From assembly GCF_002113125.1 (NCBI RefSeq), contig NZ_NEJP01000003.1, positions 124,001 through 188,000 of the forward strand: 64,000 bases of DNA, in the 5' to 3' direction. Source of the DNA: Pseudomonas sp. B20(2017). GTDB taxonomy: Bacteria; Pseudomonadota; Gammaproteobacteria; Pseudomonadales; Pseudomonadaceae. Position 1 is the first letter of the stretch. Each line of letters begins with the position of its first letter. The notes below the pieces were generated by a model. That model made no database searches and was not told the DNA's origin. It saw only the letters and a list, made by a program, of their open reading frames with translations. This document shows, one piece after another, positions 1-8,443 of the stretch. A program made the translations under genes and the position numbers.

Positions 1-181
1 TGGTGCCGGCGGCCACCAGGGTGGTCGACGAGAAATGGCTGATGGCGTCGGCGGCCAGGTCGCGGTAGGTCACGACAGCGTTTGGCTCGGCGGCTTGCCA
101 GGCTTTGGTGACCTGACTGCTCAACTGACGGGAAGCGGAGTTGTCGCCCAGAATGCTCGAATCGATGTGCAGCAGTTTCAT
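1..181 (-). CDS. azoR: FMN-dependent NADH-azoreductase, N-terminal 60 residues (cut by window edge)
   Basis: The reverse strand reads from an ATG at 181 to the window edge without a stop. The product begins [20 protein letters not shown], the flavodoxin-fold start of the AzoR/AcpD family, whose members are cytoplasmic FMN enzymes that reduce azo dyes and quinones with NADH. The serine-rich stretch after the first beta strand (residues 8-17) is the usual FMN phosphate-binding loop. The rest of the gene lies outside the window. It is divergent from a LysR-type gene 126 bases away, the common arrangement for a regulator and its azoreductase target. Confidence 0.9.
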   Translation of the reverse strand, partial: MKLLHIDSSILGDNSASRQLSSQVTKAWQAAEPNAVVTYRDLAADAISHFSSTTLVAAGT

Positions 182-307
182 GTGGAATCTCCTGGAATGA
201 ATCGCCGGTGGCGACGGAATGGAGACAATCCTACCGACGAAACCAATAGCTGATTAGACGGCAACAATGCGATAGTTCGTCCCACTGATAGAACAGTTGG
301 ACTTCCC

Positions 308-1216
308 ATGCAAGACCTCAACGATCTCTACTATTTCGCCAAAGTGGTCGAGGCCGGCGGATTCGCCGCTGCCGGGCGACTGCTGGGCATCCCCAAATCA
401 CGCCTGTCGCGACGGATTGCCGAGCTGGAGGAGCGCCTCGGCGCACGCCTGCTGCAACGCACCACCCGCCAGTTGAAGCTGACCGCCGTTGGCGAGCGTT
501 ATCTGCGGCACTGCCAGGCCATGTTGCTGGAAGCGGAAATGGCCGATGAAGCGGTGGCCAGCATGTCCAGTGAGCCCCGCGGACGACTGCGGGTTTCCAG
601 CCCGACTGGGCTCGCTCATGAAATGTTGCCAGTGGTGATCAGCAACTTCCTCGACAAATACCCGCAGGTACAGCTGGAGGTCACCCTGATCAACCGCCGG
701 GTGGATCTGATCACCGAAGGCATCGATGTGGCACTGCGGGTACGCGAACATGGCGATGAAGACCCGATGCTGGTGACCCGTCGTTTGCGTCAGGCGCAAA
801 TGGTGGTGGTGGCGAGTCCTTCCTTTATAGAGGGCGTCGAGATCAGTCACCCGCAAGACCTGAAAAACTTGCCGGTGCTCGGCGCACTGGAGGCCGATCG
901 CATGGTCCATGTGCGCCTGCTCGATCAGACTGGAAAAAGTTGCGATCTGGCGCTGGAGGCCCGGCTGGGGATCGATGATTTCATTGTGCGCAAAGCCTGT
1001 GTGCTGGCCGGTCAGGGCTTCACCTTGCTGCCGATGATGTATTGCGAAGCGGAACTCAACAACGGCACGCTGGTGCAATTGCTGCCTGAATGGTCACTGC
1101 CCGGCGGCTGGCTGCAAGCGGTGTATCCGCATCGGCGCGGGGTGATGCCGGCGGTTCGCGCGTGGATCGATCACCTGGTCGAATCATTCAATGCCTGTGG
1201 AGAGCGGCTGTTATGA
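308..1216 (+). CDS. LysR-type transcriptional regulator, probably of the divergent azoreductase
   Basis: This 302-residue protein has the standard LysR layout. A winged helix-turn-helix spans residues 1-60 (key stretch GRLLGIPKSRLSRRIAELEE), followed by a periplasmic-binding-protein-like effector domain from about residue 90. The length is typical. It is divergent from azoR, so autoregulation and control of azoR in response to a quinone or electrophile is a reasonable inference, not shown by sequence. Its stop overlaps the start of the next gene by 4 bases (ATGA), so the two are probably co-translated. Confidence 0.88.
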   Translation: MQDLNDLYYFAKVVEAGGFAAAGRLLGIPKSRLSRRIAELEERLGARLLQRTTRQLKLTAVGERYLRHCQAMLLEAEMADEAVASMSSEPRGRLRVSSPTGLAHEMLPVVISNFLDKYPQVQLEVTLINRRVDLITEGIDVALRVREHGDEDPMLVTRRLRQAQMVVVASPSFIEGVEISHPQDLKNLPVLGALEADRMVHVRLLDQTGKSCDLALEARLGIDDFIVRKACVLAGQGFTLLPMMYCEAELNNGTLVQLLPEWSLPGGWLQAVYPHRRGVMPAVRAWIDHLVESFNACGERLL

Positions 1217-1572
1217 AACAAGGAAAGATGAGCGAAAAGGATGTTGCGGAGTTCTGCCTGGCCTTGCCCGGTGCCCGGGAAGATTACAAATGGGGTGGCG
1301 TGCGGGTGTTTTCGATTGCCGGCAACAAGATGTTTGCCTTGCAGGGTTTGCGCGGCGACTCACTGGCATTCAAGGTCGACAAGGACCTGTTTCTCGGTCA
1401 TTGCGACCGGCCGGGCATTCACCCGGCGCCGTATCTGGCACGAGCGCAATGGATCATCATGCACCCGCCCTACCCGCTGGGCGCCGAGGAACTTCAAGGA
1501 CTGCTGCAACGCTCTCACCAGTTGGTGGTGAGCAAGTTGCCCAAACGCGTGCAGATCGGGCTGCTGCTTTAA
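1213..1572 (+). CDS. MmcQ/YjbR family protein
   Basis: This 119-residue protein belongs to the MmcQ/YjbR family, whose small alpha/beta fold resembles the CyaY/T4 MotA group and whose role is unproven. Family-typical stretches are the N-terminal 'LALPGAREDYKWGGVRVF' (about residues 16-33) and the central 'FKVDKDLF' segment. The start at 1213 is chosen because ATG overlaps the LysR stop as ATGA. A start further upstream would run deep into the LysR gene. No catalytic residues can be assigned. It meets the DUF1294 gene tail to tail, with a few bases of overlap. Confidence 0.8.
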   Translation: MKQGKMSEKDVAEFCLALPGAREDYKWGGVRVFSIAGNKMFALQGLRGDSLAFKVDKDLFLGHCDRPGIHPAPYLARAQWIIMHPPYPLGAEELQGLLQRSHQLVVSKLPKRVQIGLLL

Positions 1573-1997
1573 AACAGCGCCAGCAGGTTCGAACCGAGAA
1601 ACAACTGATCGACCCAGAATATCTGGTGCAACGCCACGATCATCCAGAACAGAATCTGGAACGACACCTTGCGCGTCTTGTGCCGGAACACCTGCTGGGC
1701 GATCAATGCGCCCGGCCAGCCACCGGCCAGTTCCACCGCGTGCAGAATGTTCTCCGGCGTACGCCAGGCGTCGGCGCGGGCCTTGCGCTTGTCCGCCCAG
1801 TACAGGAAAAACGCCAGCACGCTGACCGGCCCGTAGGCCGTCAGCGGCACCAGGGAAATCCCGCGCAGCCACATCGACAATGAGCCGAACAGTGGCAACG
1901 CGCAGACGATCAGCAGCACCACCAGTTTCAATTTCAAGTGCTGGATATTGCCACCGGAAGGACCGCGATCCGGGCGGCGTGCGCGGGAATCACTCAT
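1569..1997 (-). CDS. DUF1294 family small membrane protein
   Basis: This 142-residue protein has about three hydrophobic helices (roughly residues 24-45, 50-68 and 110-130). It carries the DUF1294 hallmark '[11 protein letters not shown]' followed by 'R.PE..LH..EL.GGWPGAL', then a run ending in '[14 protein letters not shown]'. The function of the family is unknown. Many members are fused to a cold-shock domain, but this one is not. The start at 1997 overlaps the uppP stop (ATGA), so it is probably translated from the uppP message. Confidence 0.82.
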   Translation of the reverse strand: MSDSRARRPDRGPSGGNIQHLKLKLVVLLIVCALPLFGSLSMWLRGISLVPLTAYGPVSVLAFFLYWADKRKARADAWRTPENILHAVELAGGWPGALIAQQVFRHKTRKVSFQILFWMIVALHQIFWVDQLFLGSNLLALF

Positions 1998-2827
1998 GGC
2001 TGGGCGGCCGTCCAGTCGACCCAACCGAACTGCCAGGTCGCCAGAATCACCAGACCGAAGACGATCCGGTACCAGGCAAACGCCGCATAGCTGTGACTGC
2101 CGATGAACTTGAGCAGGCCGCGCACCGCGATCATGGCGAAAATGAACGCCGTGACGAAACCGATGGCGAACACCGGAAAGTCGGCCGGAACGAACAGGTC
2201 GCGGTACTTGTAACCCGAATATACCGCCGCACCGACCATGGTCGGCATGGCCAGGAAGAACGAGAACTCGGTAGCCGTCTTGCGCGACAGGCCGAACAAC
2301 AGGCCGCCGATAATCGTCGAGCCGGAGCGCGATGTCCCCGGGATCATGGCCAGGCATTGGGCAAAACCGATTTTCAGCGCATCCGTCCAGCGAATCTCGT
2401 CGACGGTTTCGGCGTGCACTTCATGTTGTCGCTGCTCGGCCCACAACATGATGATCCCACCCACCACCAGTGCGGCGGCCACGGTGATCGGGTTGAACAG
2501 ATAATGGTGAATCAAGTCAGCAAAAATCACGCCCAACACCACGGCGGGCAGGAAGGCGATCAGCAGGTTGGCGGTGAAACGCCGCGCACTCGGCTGGGTC
2601 GGCAAGCCAATGACCACGTCGAGAATCTTGCGCCGGAATTCCCAGACCACCGCGAGAATCGCGCCGAGCTGGATGATGATGTTGAACGCCATGGCCCGCT
2701 CGCCTCCGAAATCGAGCAAGTCGGCGACAATGATCTGGTGTCCGGTACTGGAAATGGGCAAAAACTCCGTCAGCCCCTCTACAACTCCTAGAATCAATGC
2801 CTGCAAGGCGGTCCAAAGATCCATCAA
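1994..2827 (-). CDS. uppP: undecaprenyl-diphosphatase UppP/BacA
   Basis: This 277-residue integral membrane enzyme dephosphorylates undecaprenyl pyrophosphate to regenerate the lipid carrier for peptidoglycan and other envelope polymers. Both signature motifs are visible: the glutamate-rich [14 protein letters not shown] (residues 17-30) and [10 protein letters not shown] (residues 163-172), which supplies the catalytic arginine and serine. Several membrane helices alternate along the sequence and the length is normal for the family. It is first in a two-gene overlapping unit with the DUF1294 gene and divergent from the chemoreceptor gene. Overproduction of this family gives bacitracin resistance in other bacteria. 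Confidence 0.96.
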   Translation of the reverse strand: MMDLWTALQALILGVVEGLTEFLPISSTGHQIIVADLLDFGGERAMAFNIIIQLGAILAVVWEFRRKILDVVIGLPTQPSARRFTANLLIAFLPAVVLGVIFADLIHHYLFNPITVAAALVVGGIIMLWAEQRQHEVHAETVDEIRWTDALKIGFAQCLAMIPGTSRSGSTIIGGLLFGLSRKTATEFSFFLAMPTMVGAAVYSGYKYRDLFVPADFPVFAIGFVTAFIFAMIAVRGLLKFIGSHSYAAFAWYRIVFGLVILATWQFGWVDWTAAQP

Positions 2828-3128
2828 TCCCCCAAAGAGCGATGCCCGGCGGCATGCCCCGATAGTATTTTTTTACGTTCACTGCGTTCAGCGTAGCGGG
2901 TTGAAGCTGTACCGATTCCGCACGCACAGGATCCACACGAAACAGTCAAAATTCCGTGAAAAATCAATTTGGATTCAGGTTTTCACGCGCGGCGCCGAAA
3001 TCCTAACAGACAAGCCGTAATAGCGCTGCCGCGTTATACGACTTGGGTCGCGTATGCCCGGTCACCGAAACGTGATTGGATGCTGGCGGTGGTTTATTAC
3101 AAGAAAAAGAATCCGGAGTGACCGCGTT
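2828..3128. promoter_or_regulatory. divergent intergenic region uppP / chemoreceptor
   Basis: These 301 bases must hold the promoters of both divergent genes. The only clear structure is an 8-bp perfect inverted repeat, CGTGAAAA (2955-2962) and TTTTCACG (2980-2987), separated by 17 bases. It could be an operator or leader structure. I see no confident sigma-28 motif for the chemoreceptor. Confidence 0.4.
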
Positions 3129-4763
3129 ATGAACAGCTTGCGCAGTGTGTCGATCAGCCGACGCTTGTGGCTCATCTTGATTGTGGCAGTGGTCATGTTG
3201 TTGACGTTGGGCGTGTTGATGCTCAAGCAGATTCATGACGATCTGTACCATGCCAAAGCCCAGAAAACCCAGCATGTGGTACAGACCGCCAGCGGTTTGC
3301 TGACCTATTACCAAGGCCTTGAAGCTGCGGGCACCTTGACCCGCGATGTGGCGCAAAAACAGGCGCTGACCGCGATCCGTGGCCTGCGCTATGACCAGAA
3401 CGACTACTTCTGGATCAACGACCTCACGCCCGAGATGGTCATGCACCCGACCAACCCCAAGCTTGAAGGCCAGAACCTCTCGGCGATTCGCGACCCGGAC
3501 GGTTTCGCGGTGTTCAACGAAATGGTCGCCATCGCCAAGGCCAAGGGCGCCGGGATGGTCGATTATCGCTGGCCCAAACCCGGCGCCAGTGAACCGGTGG
3601 CCAAGACCTCCTACGTGAAGCTGTTCGAGCCTTGGGGCTGGGTCATCGGTTCGGGCGTATACGTCGATGACGTTCAGGCCGAGTTCCAGGGCCAGGTGAT
3701 CAAGGCGTCCGTGGTGGGTCTGGTCATTGCGGTGATCATGGCGTTGCTGGTGATCCTGATTGCCCGCAGCATCGTCCGCCCGTTGCAGGAAACCGTGAAC
3801 GCCATGGCGAACATCGCCAGCGGCGAAAGCGATCTGACCCGCAGCCTCGACACCCACGGCCAGGATGAGGTCACCCAACTGGCCCATCACTTCAATGCCT
3901 TTACCACCAAGCTGCGTCGAGTGATCGGCGAGTTGCAGGTGTCCGCCAGTGCACTGGGGCAGTCGTCCAGCGAACTGGGCAATGATGCGACTCAGGCCCA
4001 GCAGCGCAGCCAGCAGCAGTCGCAGCAGATGGAGCTGGTGGCCACCGCCGTCAACGAAGTGACCTACGGCGTGCAGGACGTGGCGAAAAACGCCGAACAC
4101 GCCGCCAGCGAAATGCGCGACGCCGAAGCCCAGGCCCAACAAGGCCAGATCAATATCGACGGCAGTCTGCAACAGATCGACAAGCTGTCCGGCACCATCG
4201 ACCAGGCCGTCGAAGTGATCCGCACACTCGCAACCGAGAGCACGCAGATCGGCAGTGTGCTGGAGGTGATCCGCTCGATTGCCGAGCAGACCAACCTGCT
4301 CGCCCTCAACGCCGCGATTGAAGCGGCCCGCGCCGGTGAACAGGGACGCGGTTTTGCGGTGGTTGCCGATGAAGTGCGCCTGCTCGCACAGCGCACGCAA
4401 AAGTCCACGGCCGAGATCCAGACGATGATCGAACGTCTGCAAAATCACTCCGAAGCCGCCGTAAAGGTCATCGGAGACAGCAGCAAGGCTTCGCAACTGA
4501 CCATCGAGCAGGCGGGCCTGGCCAGCGCCAGCCTCAACGCCATTGGCCAGGCTCTGCGCAACCTCAACGGCCTGAACGCCTCGATTGCCAGCGCAACGCT
4601 GCAACAGGCGCATGTGGTCGAAGACATCAATCAGAACGTCACCCAGGCGGCCGGTTTGTCCCACAGCACCGCGTTGGCAGCGGAACAGTCGAGCGTGGCC
4701 AGCGTGCGCCTGGGCCAGCTCAGCGAACAATTGAACGGTTTGCTGCGTCAGTTCCGCGTCTGA
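3129..4763 (+). CDS. methyl-accepting chemotaxis protein with single Cache sensor domain
   Basis: This 544-residue inner-membrane chemoreceptor has a first membrane helix at about 12-33 and a periplasmic single-Cache (sCache_2-like) domain at about 35-185, with the family-typical 'DYFWINDL' and '[13 protein letters not shown]'. A second helix (about 192-214), a HAMP domain (about 215-265) and a cytoplasmic signalling domain follow. The highly conserved hairpin tip starts at residue 385 ([20 protein letters not shown]). The ligand is unknown; known sCache_2 receptors often bind small organic acids. The start at 3129 is preferred because it puts the first membrane helix directly after a short basic N-terminus. 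It is followed by a good rho-independent terminator, so it is probably monocistronic. Confidence 0.93.
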   Translation: MNSLRSVSISRRLWLILIVAVVMLLTLGVLMLKQIHDDLYHAKAQKTQHVVQTASGLLTYYQGLEAAGTLTRDVAQKQALTAIRGLRYDQNDYFWINDLTPEMVMHPTNPKLEGQNLSAIRDPDGFAVFNEMVAIAKAKGAGMVDYRWPKPGASEPVAKTSYVKLFEPWGWVIGSGVYVDDVQAEFQGQVIKASVVGLVIAVIMALLVILIARSIVRPLQETVNAMANIASGESDLTRSLDTHGQDEVTQLAHHFNAFTTKLRRVIGELQVSASALGQSSSELGNDATQAQQRSQQQSQQMELVATAVNEVTYGVQDVAKNAEHAASEMRDAEAQAQQGQINIDGSLQQIDKLSGTIDQAVEVIRTLATESTQIGSVLEVIRSIAEQTNLLALNAAIEAARAGEQGRGFAVVADEVRLLAQRTQKSTAEIQTMIERLQNHSEAAVKVIGDSSKASQLTIEQAGLASASLNAIGQALRNLNGLNASIASATLQQAHVVEDINQNVTQAAGLSHSTALAAEQSSVASVRLGQLSEQLNGLLRQFRV

Positions 4764-4772
4764 CCTCCCTTA

Positions 4773-4802
4773 CAGGTGGGAACTCGTTTCCCATCTGTTT
4801 TT
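4773..4802 (+). terminator. rho-independent terminator of the chemoreceptor gene
   Basis: CAGGTGGGAA and TTCCCATCTG form a 10-bp stem (one G-T pair) around a five-base loop, followed by five T residues. It lies 10 bases after the chemoreceptor stop codon and before pnuC. Confidence 0.85.
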
Positions 4803-4843
4803 CGGTACAATCCGTTCCCTTTTACTCCCCCCAAGGATCCTGC

Positions 4844-5407
4844 ATGTCCGGGCTTGAACTGTTTGCGGCCGCCCTCGGTGTGATCGCCGTGTGGCTCACG
4901 GTCAAACAGAATCCGTGGTGCTGGCCGATCGGGCTGGTCATGGTGTCGCTCTACACCTGGGTGTTCTTCGAGGTGAAGTTGTATTCGGACATGCTGCTGC
5001 AGGTGGTTTATGCCGGGCTGCAAGTGTATGGCTGGTGGCAGTGGACGCGGGCCGGGACGATGCATGACGGGCGCGAAGTCAGCCGGCTCGACAACCGCTC
5101 GATTGCGCAGGGGCTGGCTATCGGCGCGGTGGGCAGTCTGTTGTTGGGAGCGGCCATGGCCCACTGGACCGACGCTGCGCAACCATGGCTCGACGCGGCG
5201 CTGACCGCCTTCAGCCTGGTCGCGCAGTTCTGGATGGCCCACAAACGCCTGCAATGCTGGGCGTTGTGGTTCGTGCTGGATGTGATCTTCGTCGGGCTGT
5301 TCCTCTATAAAGGGCTGTACCTCACGGCGGCGCTGTATGCGCTGTTCACCCTGATCGCGGTGCAAGGCTGGCGCGAATGGCGTGCCGATCCGGCGTTACA
5401 ACGATGA
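4844..5407 (+). CDS. pnuC: PnuC-family nicotinamide riboside transporter
   Basis: This 187-residue membrane protein has about six hydrophobic helices and the PnuC signature 'NPWCWPIGLVMVSLYTWVFF' (about residues 22-41), plus 'YGWWQW' near residue 64. PnuC proteins are facilitators for nicotinamide riboside; cytoplasmic phosphorylation traps the substrate. That fits the next gene, a NadR-like kinase, whose start overlaps this stop (ATGA at 5404). I see no TPP or NAD riboswitch in the short leader. Confidence 0.9.
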   Translation: MSGLELFAAALGVIAVWLTVKQNPWCWPIGLVMVSLYTWVFFEVKLYSDMLLQVVYAGLQVYGWWQWTRAGTMHDGREVSRLDNRSIAQGLAIGAVGSLLLGAAMAHWTDAAQPWLDAALTAFSLVAQFWMAHKRLQCWALWFVLDVIFVGLFLYKGLYLTAALYALFTLIAVQGWREWRADPALQR

Positions 5408-5928
5408 AAGTGATTGTTCTGACCGGTCCCGAGTCCACGGGCAAGAGCTGGCTGGCGGCCGGAATTCAACAGCAGTTCGGTGGTTTGAGGGTGGACGAAT
5501 ATGTGCGCTGGTTTATCGAGCAGAAACGTCGCGATACCTGCCTGGCCGACATCCCCGAGATCGCGCGCGGCCAGTTGCAATGGGAAGACGCAGCACGCGC
5601 GCAGCAGCCGCGACTGCTGATTCTCGATACGCATCTGTTGAGCAATATCCTGTGGAGCCAGACCTTGTTCGGCGATTGCCCGCCCTGGCTGGAAACCGAG
5701 TTGCTGGCGCGTCATTACGACCTGCACCTGCTGCTCTCCCCCGAGCAGATCGAATGGACGGACGATGGTCAACGCTGCCAGCCCGACTTGAATGAACGAC
5801 TCGCGTTTTATGAGGCCACCCAGACCTGGCTGCGAACCCATCATCAACCATTGGAGATCATTCAGGGCAACTGGGCCGAACGCCAGCAGCAAGCCTTCGA
5901 CGCGGTGCGCACCCTGCTCGCGGACTGA
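5404..5928 (+). CDS. NadR-like AAA ATPase/nicotinamide riboside kinase
   Basis: This 174-residue P-loop protein has a Walker A motif GPESTGKS at residues 8-15. The overall sequence resembles the C-terminal ribosylnicotinamide kinase domain of NadR, without its nucleotidyltransferase or DNA-binding parts. It likely phosphorylates nicotinamide riboside imported by the overlapping upstream pnuC product, giving NMN and driving uptake. The ATGA overlap decides the start. The kinase role is inferred from fold and context. Confidence 0.82.
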   Translation: MKVIVLTGPESTGKSWLAAGIQQQFGGLRVDEYVRWFIEQKRRDTCLADIPEIARGQLQWEDAARAQQPRLLILDTHLLSNILWSQTLFGDCPPWLETELLARHYDLHLLLSPEQIEWTDDGQRCQPDLNERLAFYEATQTWLRTHHQPLEIIQGNWAERQQQAFDAVRTLLAD

Positions 5929-6063
5929 CCCGGTTTTCGGGGCGAATGCCCCGCGCTTCCCCCTGTTTTGGGGCCAAAGTGTCCGTTCCTGAAACACCCC
6001 TGCGGGTGCAAAGTGCCCGTCTCAGCGCCCTTCACCCCTTTGTCATGCGACTTGTTACGTAGC

Positions 6064-6152
6064 TGAAACACTTGTGCGCGAACCCTTGTTCCAGAGCTTT
6101 GCAATGACTTTATGGGGTTGCGAAGGCAGTGACTTGTTTCAGTGATGAAACA
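6064..6152 (+). promoter_or_regulatory. candidate enhancer (UAS) boxes for a sigma-54 activator
   Basis: A perfect 7-bp inverted repeat, TGTTTCA (6135-6141) GTGA TGAAACA (6146-6152), lies about 100 bp upstream of the predicted start site. A second, looser pair, TGAAACA (6064-6070) with TTGTTCCA (6086-6093), lies further upstream. The phrase TGAAACA-CTTGTG occurs in both copies (6064-6076; 6146-6159 with one extra G). Paired dyads at -100 to -180 are typical enhancer sites. The likely binder, by position only, is the regulator encoded at 11362-12687. Confidence 0.5.
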
Positions 6153-6215
6153 GCTTGTGTATCAGTCCTGCCTCCAATCCACACAACCCCTTGAAACTGA
6201 AAGATATTTCAAAAG

Positions 6216-6230
6216 CGGCACAGCTTTCGC
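6216..6230 (+). promoter_or_regulatory. sigma-54 (RpoN) type -24/-12 promoter of the fap operon
   Basis: CGGCACAGCTTTCGC matches the RpoN consensus TGGCACG-N4-TTGC at the key positions. GG is at 6217-6218 and GC at 6229-6230, with exactly ten bases between. It is 54 bases upstream of the fapA start. Presence of an RpoN-dependent activator gene at the far end of the same locus supports the call. Confidence 0.6.
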
Positions 6231-6284
6231 TCTCTCCTTCACAACGCTGACCTGGCCCAGCCCACTGAAGAAGGAATTGCCGCC

Positions 6285-6734
6285 GTGGGGAACATCAACA
6301 AAGCCTTTACCTGCCTTCTGCTGATCGGATCAGCCGCCAGCACTTTCCTCAGTTTCAACGTTCAGGCCGAAGGCAATGGCGTGATCGTGCTCAATCGTGA
6401 CGTCCAGCCAATCCCGATTGGCCGCAGTGGCGGCAAAGACCCCTACCCGACCACCGTCAATGCCAACCCTTCGGCCCGGGTCAATTCGACCCTGAGCAAC
6501 ACGGAACTGAGTGATGGCGATTTCGCCAGTGTCGCCAGCGGCTCTTCCATCCGCGGCAACATCAATACCCCCAGCTCCAACCTGCCCGGCATGAACAACC
6601 TGACCAACCAGAACGGCCTGCCCGGCATGAGCAGCGGCCATGGCGGCGGTGCCGGCGGCTCGATTTCCAATACCGTCAACCGTGCGATGAGTTCCGGTCT
6701 TGCTCCGTTGACCCGCATGGCTGGAGGCCAATGA
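6285..6734 (+). CDS. fapA: FapA, functional amyloid accessory protein
   Basis: This 149-residue protein has a Sec signal peptide (cleavage about after residue 28, SFNVQA). It is rich in Gly, Ser and Asn and has a 'SSNLPGMNNLTNQNGLPGMS' segment (about residues 97-116). It is first of the six fap genes. FapA is known as a periplasmic factor that influences the FapB/FapC composition of the fibre. The start is GTG at 6285, chosen because AAGGA lies 9 bases upstream and the signal peptide then begins at once. One base separates its stop from fapB. Confidence 0.88.
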   Translation: MGNINKAFTCLLLIGSAASTFLSFNVQAEGNGVIVLNRDVQPIPIGRSGGKDPYPTTVNANPSARVNSTLSNTELSDGDFASVASGSSIRGNINTPSSNLPGMNNLTNQNGLPGMSSGHGGGAGGSISNTVNRAMSSGLAPLTRMAGGQ

Positions 6735-6735
6735 C

Positions 6736-7308
6736 ATGAATCGTTCCCTGCTCCTGCTCGCCCTGCTCGGTTGCTCCAGCGTGATGGCCGACCCAAGCGC
6801 TGTGCACAACGCGAACATTCAAGACTCCGGCGTTCAGTACCGCGGCAACTTCAACGTCAACCAGGCCGCCGGCGACCAGATGCAACAGGCCAACGTCAAG
6901 GCGATCGCCATTGGCACCGAATCCCACGCGACCACCAGCGTGAAACAGAAAATCGACACTCCTGCCGACCGCTCGATCAATGCGAGCGCCAACATCGGCG
7001 GCAACTCTTTCAGTAATGGCAACGGGATCCTGGGCGTGAACCAGGGCGCCGGGGCCAACAACCAGATGGCCAACGTCACGCGCGTCAGCATCAGTGCTGC
7101 CCCGCAGGCCGTTGACGATAGCGCCCTTTCCCAACAGAACGTGGCGTTGTTACCGAGCTCAGGAGCAACTGGCACCTCACCCGGCAGTCGCCAGGTCACG
7201 ACAAGTGATCAGGCCTTCACCGGCAGCCGCGGGGTAATCCAGGTGAACCAGAGTGCCGGGGTGGGGAACCGAATGGCTAACACCCTGAGCATCCGGGTCG
7301 CAGACTGA
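6736..7308 (+). CDS. fapB: FapB, minor amyloid subunit/nucleator
   Basis: This 190-residue secreted protein has a signal peptide cleaved near residue 18 (VMA). It contains three imperfect amyloid repeats at about residues 35-59, 95-119 and 164-188, each with the pattern VNQ.AG..N.MAN. In Pseudomonas Fap fibres FapB is a minor component thought to nucleate FapC polymerisation. Unlike FapC it has no CxxC at its C-terminus. It is followed by a 71-base gap before fapC, with no terminator visible there. Confidence 0.9.
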   Translation: MNRSLLLLALLGCSSVMADPSAVHNANIQDSGVQYRGNFNVNQAAGDQMQQANVKAIAIGTESHATTSVKQKIDTPADRSINASANIGGNSFSNGNGILGVNQGAGANNQMANVTRVSISAAPQAVDDSALSQQNVALLPSSGATGTSPGSRQVTTSDQAFTGSRGVIQVNQSAGVGNRMANTLSIRVAD

Positions 7309-7379
7309 CCCAAACAAGAAGCAGTGCAATTAGAAAGTACCAACACTTAACCAACTAATAAGCACGACGGAGAAACACC

Positions 7380-8381
7380 ATGAAACCTACAATGGCCCTC
7401 AAACCACTGGTTTTCGCTCTCGCAGCAGTGATGGCAATCGCAGCACAGGCAGGCGGTCGTGATGATGATCACGGTCATGGTAATGGGCACGGCAATGGTC
7501 ATGGCAACAACCATGGTCCAAAAGGCCCTACCCTGGAACAACTTCTGCAAATTACCGCCGGCGCCGGCGCTGCAGTGCTCGATGCACAAAACAGCGATGG
7601 CAACGTGGTGAAAAACCAGGGCACTAAAAACGATGCGAGGGCTGACAACTCGCTGAACAACTCCAACGGCAACATGGGCGCCAACGTTGCAGCCGGCGAC
7701 GGCAACCAACAAGACAACGCCGCCGCACTGGCCACCGCCGACGAAAGTTTCATCTTCGGTACTGCTGTTGCTGCCTCGAGTGCCACTCAAGTCAACAACA
7801 ACAACTATGTGAAAAACTCGTCGACCACCAACACCGCTACACTTAACAACGCTGGCAACAACGGTTCCGGGAACATCGGCATCAACGTGACTTCCGGCAA
7901 CTTCAATCAACAGAAAAACAACCTGGCAATCGCCGTATCGGGTGGTCGTGTAGCCACTGCCGCTGCTGCTGCCAACCAGTCTTCCACTGGCCTGGTCGTA
8001 GATAACAAAGGCGTGCAGACCTACAAAAAAGACACCCTCACCGGTACTTTCGCAGCCGCTGGCGTGTTCAAGGCCAAAGGTACTGCGACCATCGAAGACG
8101 ATGACCACCACGGTGGTTATGGCAACCGTGGCGGCGGCCACGGCGGCAACGATGACCAAAAAGCCAAGTTCGAAGCTGTGGGCACCTTTGGCCTCGCTGG
8201 CGTCACCACTCAACAAGTGTTGACCAAAGATGGCTGGAAAAACCCTGTAACCAACACCGCAACCATGACCGGTTCGATGAACAACTTCTCCGGCAACGGC
8301 GGAGCGAACGTATCGGCAGGTGTGGGCAACCAACAAAGCAACTCGCTGTCCATCGCCGCAGGTTGCAAAGCCTGCATGTAA
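7380..8381 (+). CDS. fapC: FapC, major functional amyloid subunit
   Basis: This 333-residue secreted protein is the main fibre component. It has a signal peptide to about residue 24 and a His/Gly/Asn-rich segment at 26-46. Three amyloid repeats lie at about 71-119, 138-187 and 279-328, sharing GN.G.NV..G..NQQ.N. A short linker (120-137) separates repeats 1 and 2, and a long one (188-278), containing a second His/Gly/Asp cluster at about 239-259, separates repeats 2 and 3. The family-conserved CxxC is at 329-332 (CKAC). The start is supported by GGAG 8 bases upstream. A perfect hairpin with a T run follows the stop and probably limits read-through into fapD. Confidence 0.93.
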   Translation: MKPTMALKPLVFALAAVMAIAAQAGGRDDDHGHGNGHGNGHGNNHGPKGPTLEQLLQITAGAGAAVLDAQNSDGNVVKNQGTKNDARADNSLNNSNGNMGANVAAGDGNQQDNAAALATADESFIFGTAVAASSATQVNNNNYVKNSSTTNTATLNNAGNNGSGNIGINVTSGNFNQQKNNLAIAVSGGRVATAAAAANQSSTGLVVDNKGVQTYKKDTLTGTFAAAGVFKAKGTATIEDDDHHGGYGNRGGGHGGNDDQKAKFEAVGTFGLAGVTTQQVLTKDGWKNPVTNTATMTGSMNNFSGNGGANVSAGVGNQQSNSLSIAAGCKACM

Positions 8382-8395
8382 TCGCGATCGAAACG

Positions 8396-8418
8396 AAAGC
8401 CCCGGAAACGGGGCTTTT
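8396..8418 (+). terminator. intra-operon hairpin (partial terminator) between fapC and fapD
   Basis: AAAGCCCCG and CGGGGCTTT form a perfect 9-bp stem closed by a GAAA tetraloop, ending in TTTT. It sits 14 bases after fapC and 26 bases before the fapD start. As fapD, fapE and fapF must still be expressed, it is probably a leaky terminator or an RNA 3'-end stabiliser that keeps fapC mRNA in excess. Confidence 0.7.
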
Positions 8419-8443
8419 CCTCAGTCCGAAAGGCGTATCGATC

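Larger units (their letters stand above)
5929..6284 (+). promoter_or_regulatory. fap operon upstream region
   Basis: This 356-base gap carries a short GGGGC/GCCCC hairpin just after the kinase gene and a twice-occurring CAAAGTGYCCGT segment (around 5973 and 6010). It also holds the TGAAACA/TGTTTCA boxes and the sigma-54-type promoter listed separately. The layout (paired upstream boxes, a spacer of about 65 bp, a -24/-12 element and a short leader) is that of an enhancer-dependent promoter. Confidence 0.6.

Noticed and set aside
3003..4730. 575-residue open frame opposite the first chemoreceptor
   Set aside because: High GC at third positions leaves long open antisense frames. The + strand product is an intact chemoreceptor, and the opposite frame is His/Gln/Gly-rich without recognisable domains.
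4798..4843. TPP or NAD riboswitch before pnuC
   Set aside because: Only about 45 bases lie between the upstream terminator and the start codon, too short for these aptamers, and no matching motif is seen.
7347..8336. 329-residue open frame opposite fapC
   Set aside because: It is a mirror of the highly biased FapC codons; FapC has signal peptide, repeats and CxxC, while the opposite frame has no ribosome site or family.
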